A stretch of 64,000 bases of DNA. Source: Rhodococcus sp. 105337 (GTDB lineage: Bacteria; Actinomycetota; Actinomycetes; Mycobacteriales; Mycobacteriaceae). Shown piece after piece: positions 32,758 to 40,728 of the stretch. Position numbers and translations under genes: made by a program. Location: contig NZ_JABAGQ010000001.1 in assembly GCF_012844225.1 (NCBI RefSeq), forward strand, positions 711,236 to 775,235, written 5' to 3'. How positions within the stretch are numbered: the first letter of the stretch is position 1; every line of letters begins with the position of its first letter. The notes under the pieces are model-generated. The model was given only the letters and a program-made list of their open reading frames with translations. It made no database searches and was not told the origin of the DNA.

Positions 32758-33842
32758 ACGTGACCGAGTTCAGGGACGCCGTACGCGCCTGGCTCGACGA
32801 GAACGACCTCCGGCCCGGCCCAGATCATTCGTTCGACGCACAGGTCGAACAGCTGGGCCGGGTCCGGCGTGCGTTGTACGACGCCGGCTGGATGCGTTAC
32901 GGATGGCCCGAGGCGGTCGGTGGACTCGGCGGCGACGCGATGCTGCGGGCAGTGCTCGGCGAAGAGGTCGCGACCCGCGACCTCGCCGAACCCGGCATCT
33001 ACTCGATGATCGAAGTGCTTGCGCCCACGATGATCTCGTACGCCCGGCCGGAGCTTGCGGCCGAAATGGTTCCGAAACTGCTTCGCGGCGAGGAACAGTG
33101 GTGCCAAGGGTTCTCGGAGCCGGGCTCCGGGAGCGACCTCGCGTCGCTGTCCACACGGGCGGTACAGCGCGGCGACGAGTGGGTCGTCAACGGCCAGAAG
33201 GTGTGGACCAGTCTCGCGCAGTTCTCCTCCCGCTGTGTCCTGCTCACGCGGACCGCGCCCGGGCACGGGGGCATCACCGCGTTCTTCGTCGACATGGATA
33301 CCCCCGGGATCACTGTGCGTCCGCTGCGGACCATGCACGGGGTCGACGAGTTCGCGGAGGTGTACTTCGACGACGTCGTCGTCCCCGCCGACCGCATGCT
33401 CGGTAACCCCGGTGACGGGTGGAAGCTCGCGATGGATCTGCTCCCGCACGAGCGGTCGACGTGCTTCTGGCATCGGATCGCGTACCTGTTCACCCGGCTG
33501 GATCGGCTGGTCCAGGAGACGGACTCGGCGTCCGACGACGAACTCGGCGCCGCGTATCTCGCGCTGCACACCGTGCGGAGCCGGTCGTACGAGACGCAGC
33601 AACGCCTCGCGTCGGGCGCACCGCTGGGTCCCGAGACCTCGGTCGACAAGGTCCTTCTCGCGACCGCGGAGCAGCAATTGTTCGACACCGCCCGCGACCT
33701 TCTTCCCGGTGTGATCGAACTGTCGGACGGGGAGTGGCGCACCGAATTCCTGTATTCGCGCGCAGCGACCATCTACGGCGGTACCGCCGAAATCCAGCGG
33801 AACATCATCGCGCGACGGCTGCTCGGATTGGGGACCGAATGA
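32754..33842 (+). CDS. Acyl-CoA dehydrogenase, alpha-type partner of a heteromeric pair
   Basis: 362 residues. FSEPGSGSDLASL (FAD loop near residue 122), WVVNGQKVWTS and the C-terminal IYGGTAEIQRNIIARRLLGL are intact. It is slightly shorter than 380-residue homotetrameric ACADs. The next gene encodes a 272-residue ACAD-like protein, overlapping by 4 bp; such pairs form alpha2beta2 enzymes in steroid side-chain degradation (FadE/ChsE type). It would oxidise a bulky acyl-CoA to the enoyl-CoA. Confidence 0.93.
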   Translation: MNVTEFRDAVRAWLDENDLRPGPDHSFDAQVEQLGRVRRALYDAGWMRYGWPEAVGGLGGDAMLRAVLGEEVATRDLAEPGIYSMIEVLAPTMISYARPELAAEMVPKLLRGEEQWCQGFSEPGSGSDLASLSTRAVQRGDEWVVNGQKVWTSLAQFSSRCVLLTRTAPGHGGITAFFVDMDTPGITVRPLRTMHGVDEFAEVYFDDVVVPADRMLGNPGDGWKLAMDLLPHERSTCFWHRIAYLFTRLDRLVQETDSASDDELGAAYLALHTVRSRSYETQQRLASGAPLGPETSVDKVLLATAEQQLFDTARDLLPGVIELSDGEWRTEFLYSRAATIYGGTAEIQRNIIARRLLGLGTE

Positions 33843-34657
33843 CGACGTACAAGACCGCCCGGCCGAATGCGGCGGCGCTGGATCCCGAACTGGGTCTCCT
33901 GGCTGATGCGCTGCGGAAGACCATGGAGACCACCACCGGTGCCGCGCTCGATGCGGCACTCGTGGAACTCGGCTGGCCGGAAATGCTCGCCGAGATGCCG
34001 GAAGTGGCGATACCTCTCGTATTCGGGCTACTCGGGGAGACGGGTGCGCATGCACCCGTCGTCAACGATGTCGTACTCGCCGAGGCAGGCTCCGGCATCG
34101 GTACCACCGTGCCGTTGCCCTACACCGGTAACCGGTGGATCGAGTGGTCCCGTCACGACCGGGACACCGAGGCTCTCGACGCCGAACTTCCTGTCGCCGT
34201 GGTGGAGTCCGGAAGCTCGATACCGGTGTCCGCCGGGCGACGGGCGCTCGGCTGGTGGCTGGTCGGTACGAGCCGGGCGATGCTGGACCTGGCCCGTACC
34301 CATGCACTCGACCGCACCCAGTTCGGCAAGCCCATCGCGGGTTTCCAGGCGGTGCGGCATCGGCTCGCGGAAACCTTCGTCGCCATCGAGGGCGCCGAGG
34401 CCACGCTGCATGCGGCCACCGACGACCTGGGCTCACTGCTCGCGAAAGCTGCGGCCGGCCGGGCCGCGATCCTCACCGCGCGTCATTGCCAGCAGGTCCT
34501 GGGCGGTATCGGATTCACCGCCGAGCACGACCTGCACCGGCATATCCGGCGCGCGCTCGTGCTCGACGGCATGCTCGGCAGTTCCCGGGAGCTGACCCGG
34601 GAGGCCGGTGCCATCATCCGTGCCGGTGGGTCAGCGCCCCGTCTCGTCAACCTCTGA
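33839..34657 (+). CDS. Acyl-CoA dehydrogenase-like protein, beta-type partner
   Basis: 272 residues, clearly short for an ACAD. The middle beta-domain is reduced, while the C-terminal helical domain with TRTHALDRTQFGKPIAGFQ-like FAD contacts (near residue 158) and the QQVLGGIGFTAEHDLHRHIRR segment is kept. This is typical of the second subunit of heteromeric ACADs. Last gene of the operon from 29557. Overlaps the alpha partner by 4 bp. Confidence 0.9.
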   Translation: MTTYKTARPNAAALDPELGLLADALRKTMETTTGAALDAALVELGWPEMLAEMPEVAIPLVFGLLGETGAHAPVVNDVVLAEAGSGIGTTVPLPYTGNRWIEWSRHDRDTEALDAELPVAVVESGSSIPVSAGRRALGWWLVGTSRAMLDLARTHALDRTQFGKPIAGFQAVRHRLAETFVAIEGAEATLHAATDDLGSLLAKAAAGRAAILTARHCQQVLGGIGFTAEHDLHRHIRRALVLDGMLGSSRELTREAGAIIRAGGSAPRLVNL

Positions 34658-34689
34658 AACACCGACCTGCATCCCGGTCCGGCGAGGGA

Positions 34690-35121
34690 TCATGCCTTGG
34701 CCGGATCGGGATGGTTGGAGAACCACAGGCTTTCCTCGGTGAGCCGGCAACTCTTCCATCCGTCGTCGGTCCGCATGACCTCGTGGTGGTAATTCCCTCC
34801 GCAGTAGGTCAATTCACTCATGCCGGGAAGCCGCATGGGGTTGTAGAACATCGCGCGCACCCGTGCCCTGTCACCGTCGAGGTCGACCTCGATGTTGGTG
34901 ACGAAGTGCTGCGTCATCGGTAACTGATCGAGCGCCTTCTGCAAGAGCGCGAGTACGTCGTCCCGCGATCCGGGCGGATATCCCACGGAGCTGTAGTCGA
35001 GATATGCGTCCTCGGTGAAGACCGAGGCCATACGCTCCCAGTCCTTCGTATCGACAGACGTGGCATAACGGTAGATCAGTTCTGCGATTTCGTGCTTGTC
35101 GCACAATTCCTGCGGTGTCAT
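34690..35121 (-). CDS. SnoaL-like / NTF2-fold protein
   Basis: 143 residues. It begins LCDKHEIAELIYRYATSVDTKDWERMASVFTEDAY and ends HHEVMRTDDGWKSCRLTEESLW, matching the SnoaL_4 type that includes dehydratases, isomerases and dioxygenase beta-like proteins. Only about 20% similar by eye to the one at 32341. Divergent from the SDR at 35205 across operator pair E. Function unassigned. Confidence 0.85.
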   Translation of the reverse strand: MTPQELCDKHEIAELIYRYATSVDTKDWERMASVFTEDAYLDYSSVGYPPGSRDDVLALLQKALDQLPMTQHFVTNIEVDLDGDRARVRAMFYNPMRLPGMSELTYCGGNYHHEVMRTDDGWKSCRLTEESLWFSNHPDPAKA

Positions 35122-35138
35122 TGGGGCCTCCTCAAGTC

Positions 35139-35174
35139 CGGAATTCGATTCTGTCAGATGAGAACACGCTTTCC
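35139..35174. promoter_or_regulatory. Tandem operator pair E
   Basis: Copies at 35139-35153 (CGGAATTCGATTCTG) and 35160-35174 (GAGAACACGCTTTCC), centres 21 bp apart, in the 83-bp region between the divergent SnoaL-like and SDR genes. Both halves are imperfect, but the spacing is the same as at pairs A, B and D. Confidence 0.6.
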
Positions 35175-35204
35175 TAGGGCGGCTTTTTCGGGCATGATCG
35201 TGTC

Positions 35205-35972
35205 ATGTCACAACTCGATTCTCTTCATGATCTGAGCGGGAAAACCGCTGTCGTCACAGGTGGTTCGCGCGGGATCGGCAGGGCCATCGCCCAGATCCTC
35301 GCCGAAGCCGGCGCCGACGTCGTCATCGCCTCCCGCAAACTGGACAACTGTGTCACCGCCGCCGAGGAAATCGCGGAGACCACGGGAAGAAAGCCCCTGC
35401 CCGTCGCCTGCCACGTCGGCCGCTGGGACGACTGTAACGACCTCGTCGACACCACTCTCGAGCATTTCGGGCGGCTCGACATCCTCATCAACAACGCCGG
35501 CATGTCCCCGTTGTACGAGGACCTCGAGTCCATCACCGAAGACCTCTACGACAAGACGTTCGGGGTCAACCTGAAAGGCCCGTTCCGCCTCGCCGTTCGG
35601 GCCGGGGCGTACATGGCCGATCACGACGGTGGGTCGATCATCAATGTCGGTACCGCAGGGTCGCTGGTCGCCAGCGTGCGGGAACTGCCCTACGCGTGCG
35701 CGAAGGCCGGTCTCAACGCGCTGACCGTCGGCCTCGCAGAGGCATATGCCCCGAAGGTGCGGGTCAACGCGATCCTGCCCGGACCGTTCCGCACCGATCT
35801 GTCGAAGGCGTGGGCGCCGGCCGAGGACGAGGACGCACCGTTCGTCCCGCTGCGTCGCATGGGCCGGCCGGAGGAGATCGCCCCGCTCGCACTGCATCTC
35901 GCCAGTGACGCGTCCAGTTTCACCACCGGAGCGATCATCCGGGTGGACGGCGGCGTCACCCGCAAGGTCTGA
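35205..35972 (+). CDS. SDR family oxidoreductase
   Basis: 255 residues with TGGSRGIG near residue 18, NNAG near residue 95 and YACAK at the active site near residue 163; VDGGVT close to the end. Typical NAD(P)-dependent alcohol or 3-hydroxyacyl oxidoreductase. Divergent from the SnoaL-like gene and followed by a bidirectional terminator. Confidence 0.92.
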   Translation: MSQLDSLHDLSGKTAVVTGGSRGIGRAIAQILAEAGADVVIASRKLDNCVTAAEEIAETTGRKPLPVACHVGRWDDCNDLVDTTLEHFGRLDILINNAGMSPLYEDLESITEDLYDKTFGVNLKGPFRLAVRAGAYMADHDGGSIINVGTAGSLVASVRELPYACAKAGLNALTVGLAEAYAPKVRVNAILPGPFRTDLSKAWAPAEDEDAPFVPLRRMGRPEEIAPLALHLASDASSFTTGAIIRVDGGVTRKV

Positions 35973-35987
35973 CCACGACCACGACGA

Positions 35988-36020
35988 AAGGGCGCCCCTC
36001 CGCATCGGAGGGGCGCCCTT
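35988..36020. terminator. Bidirectional terminator hairpin
   Basis: Perfect 15-bp stem (AAGGGCGCCCCTCCG and complement) with a CAT loop between convergent genes at 35972 and 36033. Confidence 0.8.
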
Positions 36021-36032
36021 CGGGCGTGCGCT

Positions 36033-36815
36033 CTACTTGATGTTCTGCTTCATCTCGTCGAGTTTCATCAGCACCGGCCAGCCACCGACACTGAGCGCGT
36101 TTCCGTGCCCGGTCTGGTGGATGTCGAACACCGACTGGATGGCTGCGTAGAAGCCCTGCACGTCCAGCGTCTGATTGACAGCCCGCTTCGCCTGCCGCAG
36201 ACCGAACGGCGGCATCTGAGCGATCTGCTCGGCGAGTTCGCGAACCTCGGCATCGAGACGATCCCGGGGCACGACTTTGTTGACCATGCCGGTCTTCTCC
36301 GCCTCGTCCGCGGTCACCGGGCGGCCGGTGAACAGAATCTCCTTGGCCTTGCGCGGGCCGAGTTCCCAGGTGTGGCCGTGGTATTCGACACCGCCGATGC
36401 CCATCATCACGACCGGGTCGGAGAACGAAGCGTCCTCCGACGCGACGATGAGATCGCACGGCCAGCACAGCAGCAGGCCACCCGCGATACACCTGCCCTG
36501 GACGGCGGCGATGGACGGCTTGGGAATGTTCCGCCACCGCATCGAGTATTCGAGGTACCGGCGGGACTCGGTCGAATAGATCATCTCGAGCGTGATCTTG
36601 TCGGGGACGGGGCCCCCACCACGCATGTCGTGGCCCGCCGAGAAGTGCTTGCCCTCCGCTCGGAGGACGATCACCGACACCTCGGGATCGTCGCCGGCCT
36701 TCCGCCATGCTTCGTCGAGTTCGTCGAGAAGAGCAGCATTCTGGGCGTTCGCGGCGTCAGGCCGGTTGAGCGTGATCGTCGCGATCTTGTCCTCGACCTC
36801 GTACAGGATGTACAT
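36033..36815 (-). CDS. Enoyl-CoA hydratase/isomerase family protein
   Basis: 260 residues of the crotonase fold: HFSAGHDMRGGG near residue 60, CIAGGLLLCWPCD near residue 108, and VVMMGIGGVEYHGHTWELGPRKAKE, an unusual catalytic region. The last is shared with a group of actinobacterial crotonases that often sit beside FadE pairs. Start ATG after GAGGAG. Third gene of the leftward operon from 38980. Confidence 0.92.
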   Translation of the reverse strand: MYILYEVEDKIATITLNRPDAANAQNAALLDELDEAWRKAGDDPEVSVIVLRAEGKHFSAGHDMRGGGPVPDKITLEMIYSTESRRYLEYSMRWRNIPKPSIAAVQGRCIAGGLLLCWPCDLIVASEDASFSDPVVMMGIGGVEYHGHTWELGPRKAKEILFTGRPVTADEAEKTGMVNKVVPRDRLDAEVRELAEQIAQMPPFGLRQAKRAVNQTLDVQGFYAAIQSVFDIHQTGHGNALSVGGWPVLMKLDEMKQNIK

Positions 36816-36825
36816 GTCGGGCTCC

Positions 36826-38001
36826 TCATCCACGGGGAAGGCCGAGCACCCGCTCGGCGATGATGTTCCTCTGAATTTCCGACGTGCCGCCCGCGATGGT
36901 GCCGGCGAAACTCCGGACGAAACGTTCGAACCAGCTGGACGAGAAGTTGTCGAGATTCCACGGCACGTACGCCGACGTGGTGGCGGGATGGACGAGCCCT
37001 TCCGCACCGGCGGCGTCGAGCGCGTACTCGGCACCGTTCTGCACCGCTTCGGAACCGAGCAGCTTGAGTACCGACAATGCCGGTACATCCTGGTTGCCGC
37101 GCGATTCACGCACCAGCGCAGCCGAACCGAGAAGTTTCAGTGCCTGATGGTCCATGACGAGACTGGCGAACCGGTCGCGATCGAGCACCGTCTGCGGGCG
37201 GAAATCCTCGACGAGGTCCTGCAGCCGATCCGAGAAGCTGAGCCACAGCAGCGTCCGCTCGTGACCGAGCGAACCGTTGGCGACCTTCCAGCCGCCGTTC
37301 AGCTCTCCGATGAGGTTTTCCGCGGGCACCCGGACGTCGGTGAAGAACACCTCGTTGAAGTCCCGATCGTCGCCGTCCGCGATCGAGGGGAACGGGCGCC
37401 GCACGACACCCGGGGTGTCGGTCGGGATCAGCAGAACGCTGATGCCCTTGTGCTTCGGCGCATCCGGGTCGGTGCGCACGAACGTCAGCAGGACGTCGGC
37501 GTCGTGCGCACCGGAGGTCCATACCTTCTGTCCGTTGACGACGAAGTGGTCACCGTCGAGCACGGCACGGGTACGCAGCGAGGCGAGGTCGGATCCGGCG
37601 CCGGGTTCGCTCATACCGAGGGCCGCGGTGATCTCGGCGCGCAGGATGGGAATCGCCCAGTTCTTCTTCTGCTCTTCCGACCCGAACGACAGCAGGGACG
37701 CCGCGATGATCCCGAGGCCCTGAGGGTTGAAGCTGTGATAGATCCGCCGCTTCGACAACTCTTCGAGGTGCACGTACTGCTGCAGAATCGTCGCGTTCCG
37801 GCCACCGAATTCCGGTGGGTTGGCCGGCAGCAGCCATCCGTGGTCGAACTGGGTGCGCTGCCACCGTCGAGCCCACTCCGGTACGTCGGCACTCGAGTGG
37901 GCGCGCTCGGCGGCCTCCGACTCGTCGGGAAGGTTGTCTTCGAGGAACGCGACGAATTCGGCGCGGAACTCCTCGACATCGGAATCAAACGAAAGTTGCA
38001 C
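36826..38001 (-). CDS. Acyl-CoA dehydrogenase, alpha-type partner of a heteromeric pair
   Basis: 391 residues with MSEPGAGSDLASLRTRA near residue 130, FVVNGQKVWTSGAHDAD and GTSEIQRNIIAERVLGLP at the C-terminus. It is a full ACAD fold with FAD contacts. It overlaps the upstream 331-residue ACAD by 17 bp, which is its likely heteromeric partner. The operon is controlled from operator F. Oxidises an acyl-CoA, passing electrons to ETF. Confidence 0.94.
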   Translation of the reverse strand: MQLSFDSDVEEFRAEFVAFLEDNLPDESEAAERAHSSADVPEWARRWQRTQFDHGWLLPANPPEFGGRNATILQQYVHLEELSKRRIYHSFNPQGLGIIAASLLSFGSEEQKKNWAIPILRAEITAALGMSEPGAGSDLASLRTRAVLDGDHFVVNGQKVWTSGAHDADVLLTFVRTDPDAPKHKGISVLLIPTDTPGVVRRPFPSIADGDDRDFNEVFFTDVRVPAENLIGELNGGWKVANGSLGHERTLLWLSFSDRLQDLVEDFRPQTVLDRDRFASLVMDHQALKLLGSAALVRESRGNQDVPALSVLKLLGSEAVQNGAEYALDAAGAEGLVHPATTSAYVPWNLDNFSSSWFERFVRSFAGTIAGGTSEIQRNIIAERVLGLPRG

Positions 38002-38980
38002 GGTACTCCTCGGCGATCAGCGCCCGGTGCTCCGACGCGGACCCGAGCATGTGCTCGGCTGCGCGAGCGCGCTTGAGCGCGAACTGAAGGTCGTTCTCCC
38101 AGGTGAAGCCCATCGCACCGAACAGCTGGAGGCCACTGCGGAAGACGAGCGATTGGCATTCCCCCGCAGCCGCTTTCGCCATGGAGGCAGCCAGCCTGCG
38201 GCGGGGATCGTTCTCGGCGACGGTGAGCGCCGCGAAGTACGCCAGTGCCCGGGCACGCTGGATTGCGACGTGCATGTCGGTCGCCCGGTGCTTGACCGCC
38301 TGGAACGACCCGATCGGCACACCGAACTGCTGACGGTTGCGCACGTGGTCGAGCGCGAGGTCCAGAACGCGTTGGCACGCACCGACTGTGGACAGTGCGA
38401 GACCGGTGAGCGCGATATGGCGCGCTCCCTCGACATCGATCCCGGTCCGGGGTTCGCCCTCGACCCGCACACCGTCGAACGACAGATCCGCGACGTGGAG
38501 AACCGGATCGAAGACCGGACTGCGTCTCGCCGCAACCTTGTCGGCGTCGACGGTGAAGACGCCGGCCTCGGTCACGACGGCGAGTTGCTCGGCCCTGTCA
38601 CCGTCGAGCACACGCAGCGCTGTTCCGTGGAGGACCCAGCCTGTCGAGTCGCGGTAGGCCTTCACACCCTCGTAGACCGCGGCCCCTGCACGATCGGGTC
38701 CGGTCACCCCCGCGAGCGGGGCGAACTGTGTCGTCGTCGCCAGGAACGGAGTGGGGTCGGTTGCCCGTCCGAGTTCCTCGATGACGATGGCGAGTTCGAC
38801 CGCCGACTCGGGATCGGCGAGTTCGGTCCATCCCATCCCCACGTACGTCTTCCACAGGGGTGCCGGATCGGCACCGCTGTCGACCACGGCACGTACGAGA
38901 GTGGGTGGACATTCCTTCGCCGTCACTTCACGGACGGTTTTCTGCCACAACTGCTGATCGGAGTCGAACTCGAAGAGCAT
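37985..38980 (-). CDS. Acyl-CoA dehydrogenase-like protein, beta-type partner
   Basis: 331 residues from the ATG with AAGGAGG upstream; an ATG at 39034 is in frame but would run through operator F. The C-terminal domain is recognisable (DHVRNRQQFGVPIGSFQAVKHRATDM near residue 225, LFGAMGFTWENDLQ near residue 290), while the N-terminal half is divergent. This fits the second subunit of an alpha2beta2 dehydrogenase. First gene of the operon to 36033. Confidence 0.92.
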   Translation of the reverse strand: MLFEFDSDQQLWQKTVREVTAKECPPTLVRAVVDSGADPAPLWKTYVGMGWTELADPESAVELAIVIEELGRATDPTPFLATTTQFAPLAGVTGPDRAGAAVYEGVKAYRDSTGWVLHGTALRVLDGDRAEQLAVVTEAGVFTVDADKVAARRSPVFDPVLHVADLSFDGVRVEGEPRTGIDVEGARHIALTGLALSTVGACQRVLDLALDHVRNRQQFGVPIGSFQAVKHRATDMHVAIQRARALAYFAALTVAENDPRRRLAASMAKAAAGECQSLVFRSGLQLFGAMGFTWENDLQFALKRARAAEHMLGSASEHRALIAEEYRATFV

Positions 38981-39023
38981 TCCGGCATGCCTCCTTGCCA
39001 GTGCTGCAATGCACAATTGGAGT

Positions 39024-39038
39024 GAGAATAACATTCTC
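39024..39038. promoter_or_regulatory. Operator F (perfect GAGAAT-N3-ATTCTC)
   Basis: GAGAATAACATTCTC, a perfect six-base inverted repeat between the divergent ACAD operon (38980) and the TetR gene (39161). No second copy 21 bp away. Confidence 0.8.
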
Positions 39039-39070
39039 TTATGAAGATAGTAAGAGTCTCATGTTCGCGT

Positions 39071-39113
39071 CCGGAGGGTACTGTTGCTACCCCGAAGTGT
39101 CCCTACCCTCCGG
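39071..39113. promoter_or_regulatory. Second inverted repeat in the TetR promoter
   Basis: Perfect 10-bp arms CCGGAGGGTA (39071-39080) and TACCCTCCGG (39104-39113). A nested GGGTA-N7-TACCC lies at 39076-39092. The right arm abuts a TACAGT -10 element (39114-39119), so it is placed to repress the TetR gene. Confidence 0.5.
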
Positions 39114-39125
39114 TACAGTGCTCCT

Positions 39126-39164
39126 ATGTCCACCCCACGTGACGAAGCGCAGTCCCAGCGGTGA
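39126..39164 (+). CDS. Putative 12-codon leader peptide, leaderless
   Basis: ATG at 39126 lies six bases after a TACAGT -10 element, so the transcript would start at or next to the ATG. The frame encodes 12 residues (MSTPRDEAQSQR) and stops at TGA, which overlaps the TetR GTG by 4 bp. Translation of the regulator could depend on it through coupling. It is too short for coding statistics; it could be chance. Confidence 0.35.
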   Translation: MSTPRDEAQSQR

Positions 39165-39808
39165 CCGGCCCGAGCGAAGAGCCGGCCTGGAAGCAGCGGG
39201 CAGTCGAGCGGTCGATCCGGACCGCGAAGCTGCGCGCCGAGCAGCGCGTACAGCGTTTCCTCGACGCAGCACAGGCGATCATCACCGAAAAGGGAAGCAC
39301 CGACTTCACTGTCCAGGAAGTCGTCGACCGGTCGAAGCAGTCGCTCCGCAGCTTCTACCTGCAGTTCGACGGGAAGCACGAGCTTCTGCTCGCGCTGTTC
39401 GAGGACGCGCTCGGTCGCTCGGCCGACCAGATCCGCGCCGCTGCGGCGGGCGAAGACGACCCCCTCGACCAGCTTCGCGTCGCCGTGGAGTTGCTCTTCG
39501 AATCGTCGCGCCCGGACCCGACGGCCCAGCGTCCCCTCTTCACCGATTTCGCGCCCCAGCTGCTGCTCACGCATCCCGCCGAGGTCAAGGTGGCGCACGC
39601 GGCGATGCTCACCTTGTTCACGGAACTCATGGAAAAGGTCGACGCCGCAGGAAAGATGCGCGCCGGAGCCAACCCGAAACGCATGGCCGCGATGACGATG
39701 CAGACCGTGATGTTCATCGCACAGTCCAGCGGTGGAGACGACACAGCCCGCGCGATTACCGCCGACGAGGTATGGGCTTTCTGTTCCGAAGGCTTCGCTG
39801 CTCGCTGA
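39161..39808 (+). CDS. TetR/AcrR family regulator, candidate master regulator of the island
   Basis: 215 residues. The N-terminal helix-turn-helix is at about residues 28-75 (FLDAAQAIITEKGSTDFTVQEVVDRSKQSLRSFYLQFDGKHELL); the C-terminal ligand domain is like that of lipid- or steroid-responsive TetRs. The GTG at 39161 is the only start in frame, as a stop lies at 39140. Perfect copies of the island operator sit both upstream (39024) and immediately downstream (39810), which makes it the best candidate to bind the GAGAAT-type sites. The ligand is probably an acyl-CoA or other pathway intermediate. Confidence 0.88.
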   Translation: MTGPSEEPAWKQRAVERSIRTAKLRAEQRVQRFLDAAQAIITEKGSTDFTVQEVVDRSKQSLRSFYLQFDGKHELLLALFEDALGRSADQIRAAAAGEDDPLDQLRVAVELLFESSRPDPTAQRPLFTDFAPQLLLTHPAEVKVAHAAMLTLFTELMEKVDAAGKMRAGANPKRMAAMTMQTVMFIAQSSGGDDTARAITADEVWAFCSEGFAAR

Positions 39809-39809
39809 C

Positions 39810-39824
39810 GAGAATCGTATTCTC
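39810..39824. promoter_or_regulatory. Operator G (perfect GAGAAT-N3-ATTCTC)
   Basis: GAGAATCGTATTCTC begins 2 bp after the TetR stop and covers the -35 area of the thioesterase promoter (TACACT -10 at 39843-39848). Confidence 0.8.
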
Positions 39825-39854
39825 AAACTCGGTCAATTCGCTTACACTCGGCGT

Positions 39855-40673
39855 GTGCCCGAGCTCTGGAACGATCTCCTCAACTGCCTCGACCTACGCG
39901 CGTGCCCCTCGGACGAAGCCCGAGACGACGTCACGCTCTTCGACGGAGCCAACCTGCAACTGGAGTATCACCGGTTGTTCGGAGGGCAGCTCCTCGGACA
40001 GTTCGTGCGCGCCGCGCAACTCTCCTGCCCCGAGAAGAGCATCAAGTCGCTGCACGCGGTGTTCGCCCGTGAGGGACGCGCGGACGAACCCGTGCGGTAC
40101 GACGTCACCCGGCAGCACGAGGGTCGTTCGTTCGCGACCCTGACAGCGGTCGCACGGCAATCGCGTGGCGTTCTCGCGACCGCGTCGGTGTCCATGCACG
40201 CACACGAAGACGGTCCCGACCTCCAGACCACCGATGCGGTGCCCGGAGTCTTGCCGGCCGACACCCGTACCGAATTCTCGCTGATCCCGTGGGAAACACG
40301 TACGACCACGGATCTCGCGGATCCCGGAGTCTCGGCCCCGGAGTTCGAAATGTGGATGCGCACACCCGAAGTCGACTCCGTCTATGCGCCGGCGCTCGCC
40401 GCGTACGCGACCGACCTCAATCTCATCGGCACCGCGCTGCTCGGGATCGACGGTTTCGACCACACCGGCAACGGAACGAAGTTCACGTCGGCGGTCACGT
40501 CGCACAATCTCTGGTTCCACCGCCCCTTCCGCAGCGACGAATGGCTGTTGCTGCGCCAGCACAGTCCCGTGCTGACCCACGGCCGTTGCTTCGGCCGTGG
40601 GGATGTCCTCACCGAAGGCGGCTCCCTGGTCGCCTCGTACGCGCAGGAAGCGCTCGTTCGCCTCCCCGTATAG
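39855..40673 (+). CDS. tesB: Acyl-CoA thioesterase II
   Basis: 272 residues with a double hot-dog fold: EYHRLFGGQLLGQFVRAAQ at about residue 38, KSLHAVFAREG, EGRSFATLTAVARQ in the first half and HNLWFHRPFRSDEWLL in the second, plus the DLNLIGTALLG segment bearing the catalytic aspartate. It hydrolyses acyl-CoA to free acid and CoA, relieving CoA sequestration. GTG start six bases after a TACACT -10 element, without a ribosome site, so probably leaderless. Controlled from operator G. Confidence 0.92.
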   Translation: MPELWNDLLNCLDLRACPSDEARDDVTLFDGANLQLEYHRLFGGQLLGQFVRAAQLSCPEKSIKSLHAVFAREGRADEPVRYDVTRQHEGRSFATLTAVARQSRGVLATASVSMHAHEDGPDLQTTDAVPGVLPADTRTEFSLIPWETRTTTDLADPGVSAPEFEMWMRTPEVDSVYAPALAAYATDLNLIGTALLGIDGFDHTGNGTKFTSAVTSHNLWFHRPFRSDEWLLLRQHSPVLTHGRCFGRGDVLTEGGSLVASYAQEALVRLPV

Positions 40674-40728
40674 GTCTCGTTGCAGAACAACCCTTTTCGC
40701 GTGGTACCCGTAGATACCGAGGTGTGAA

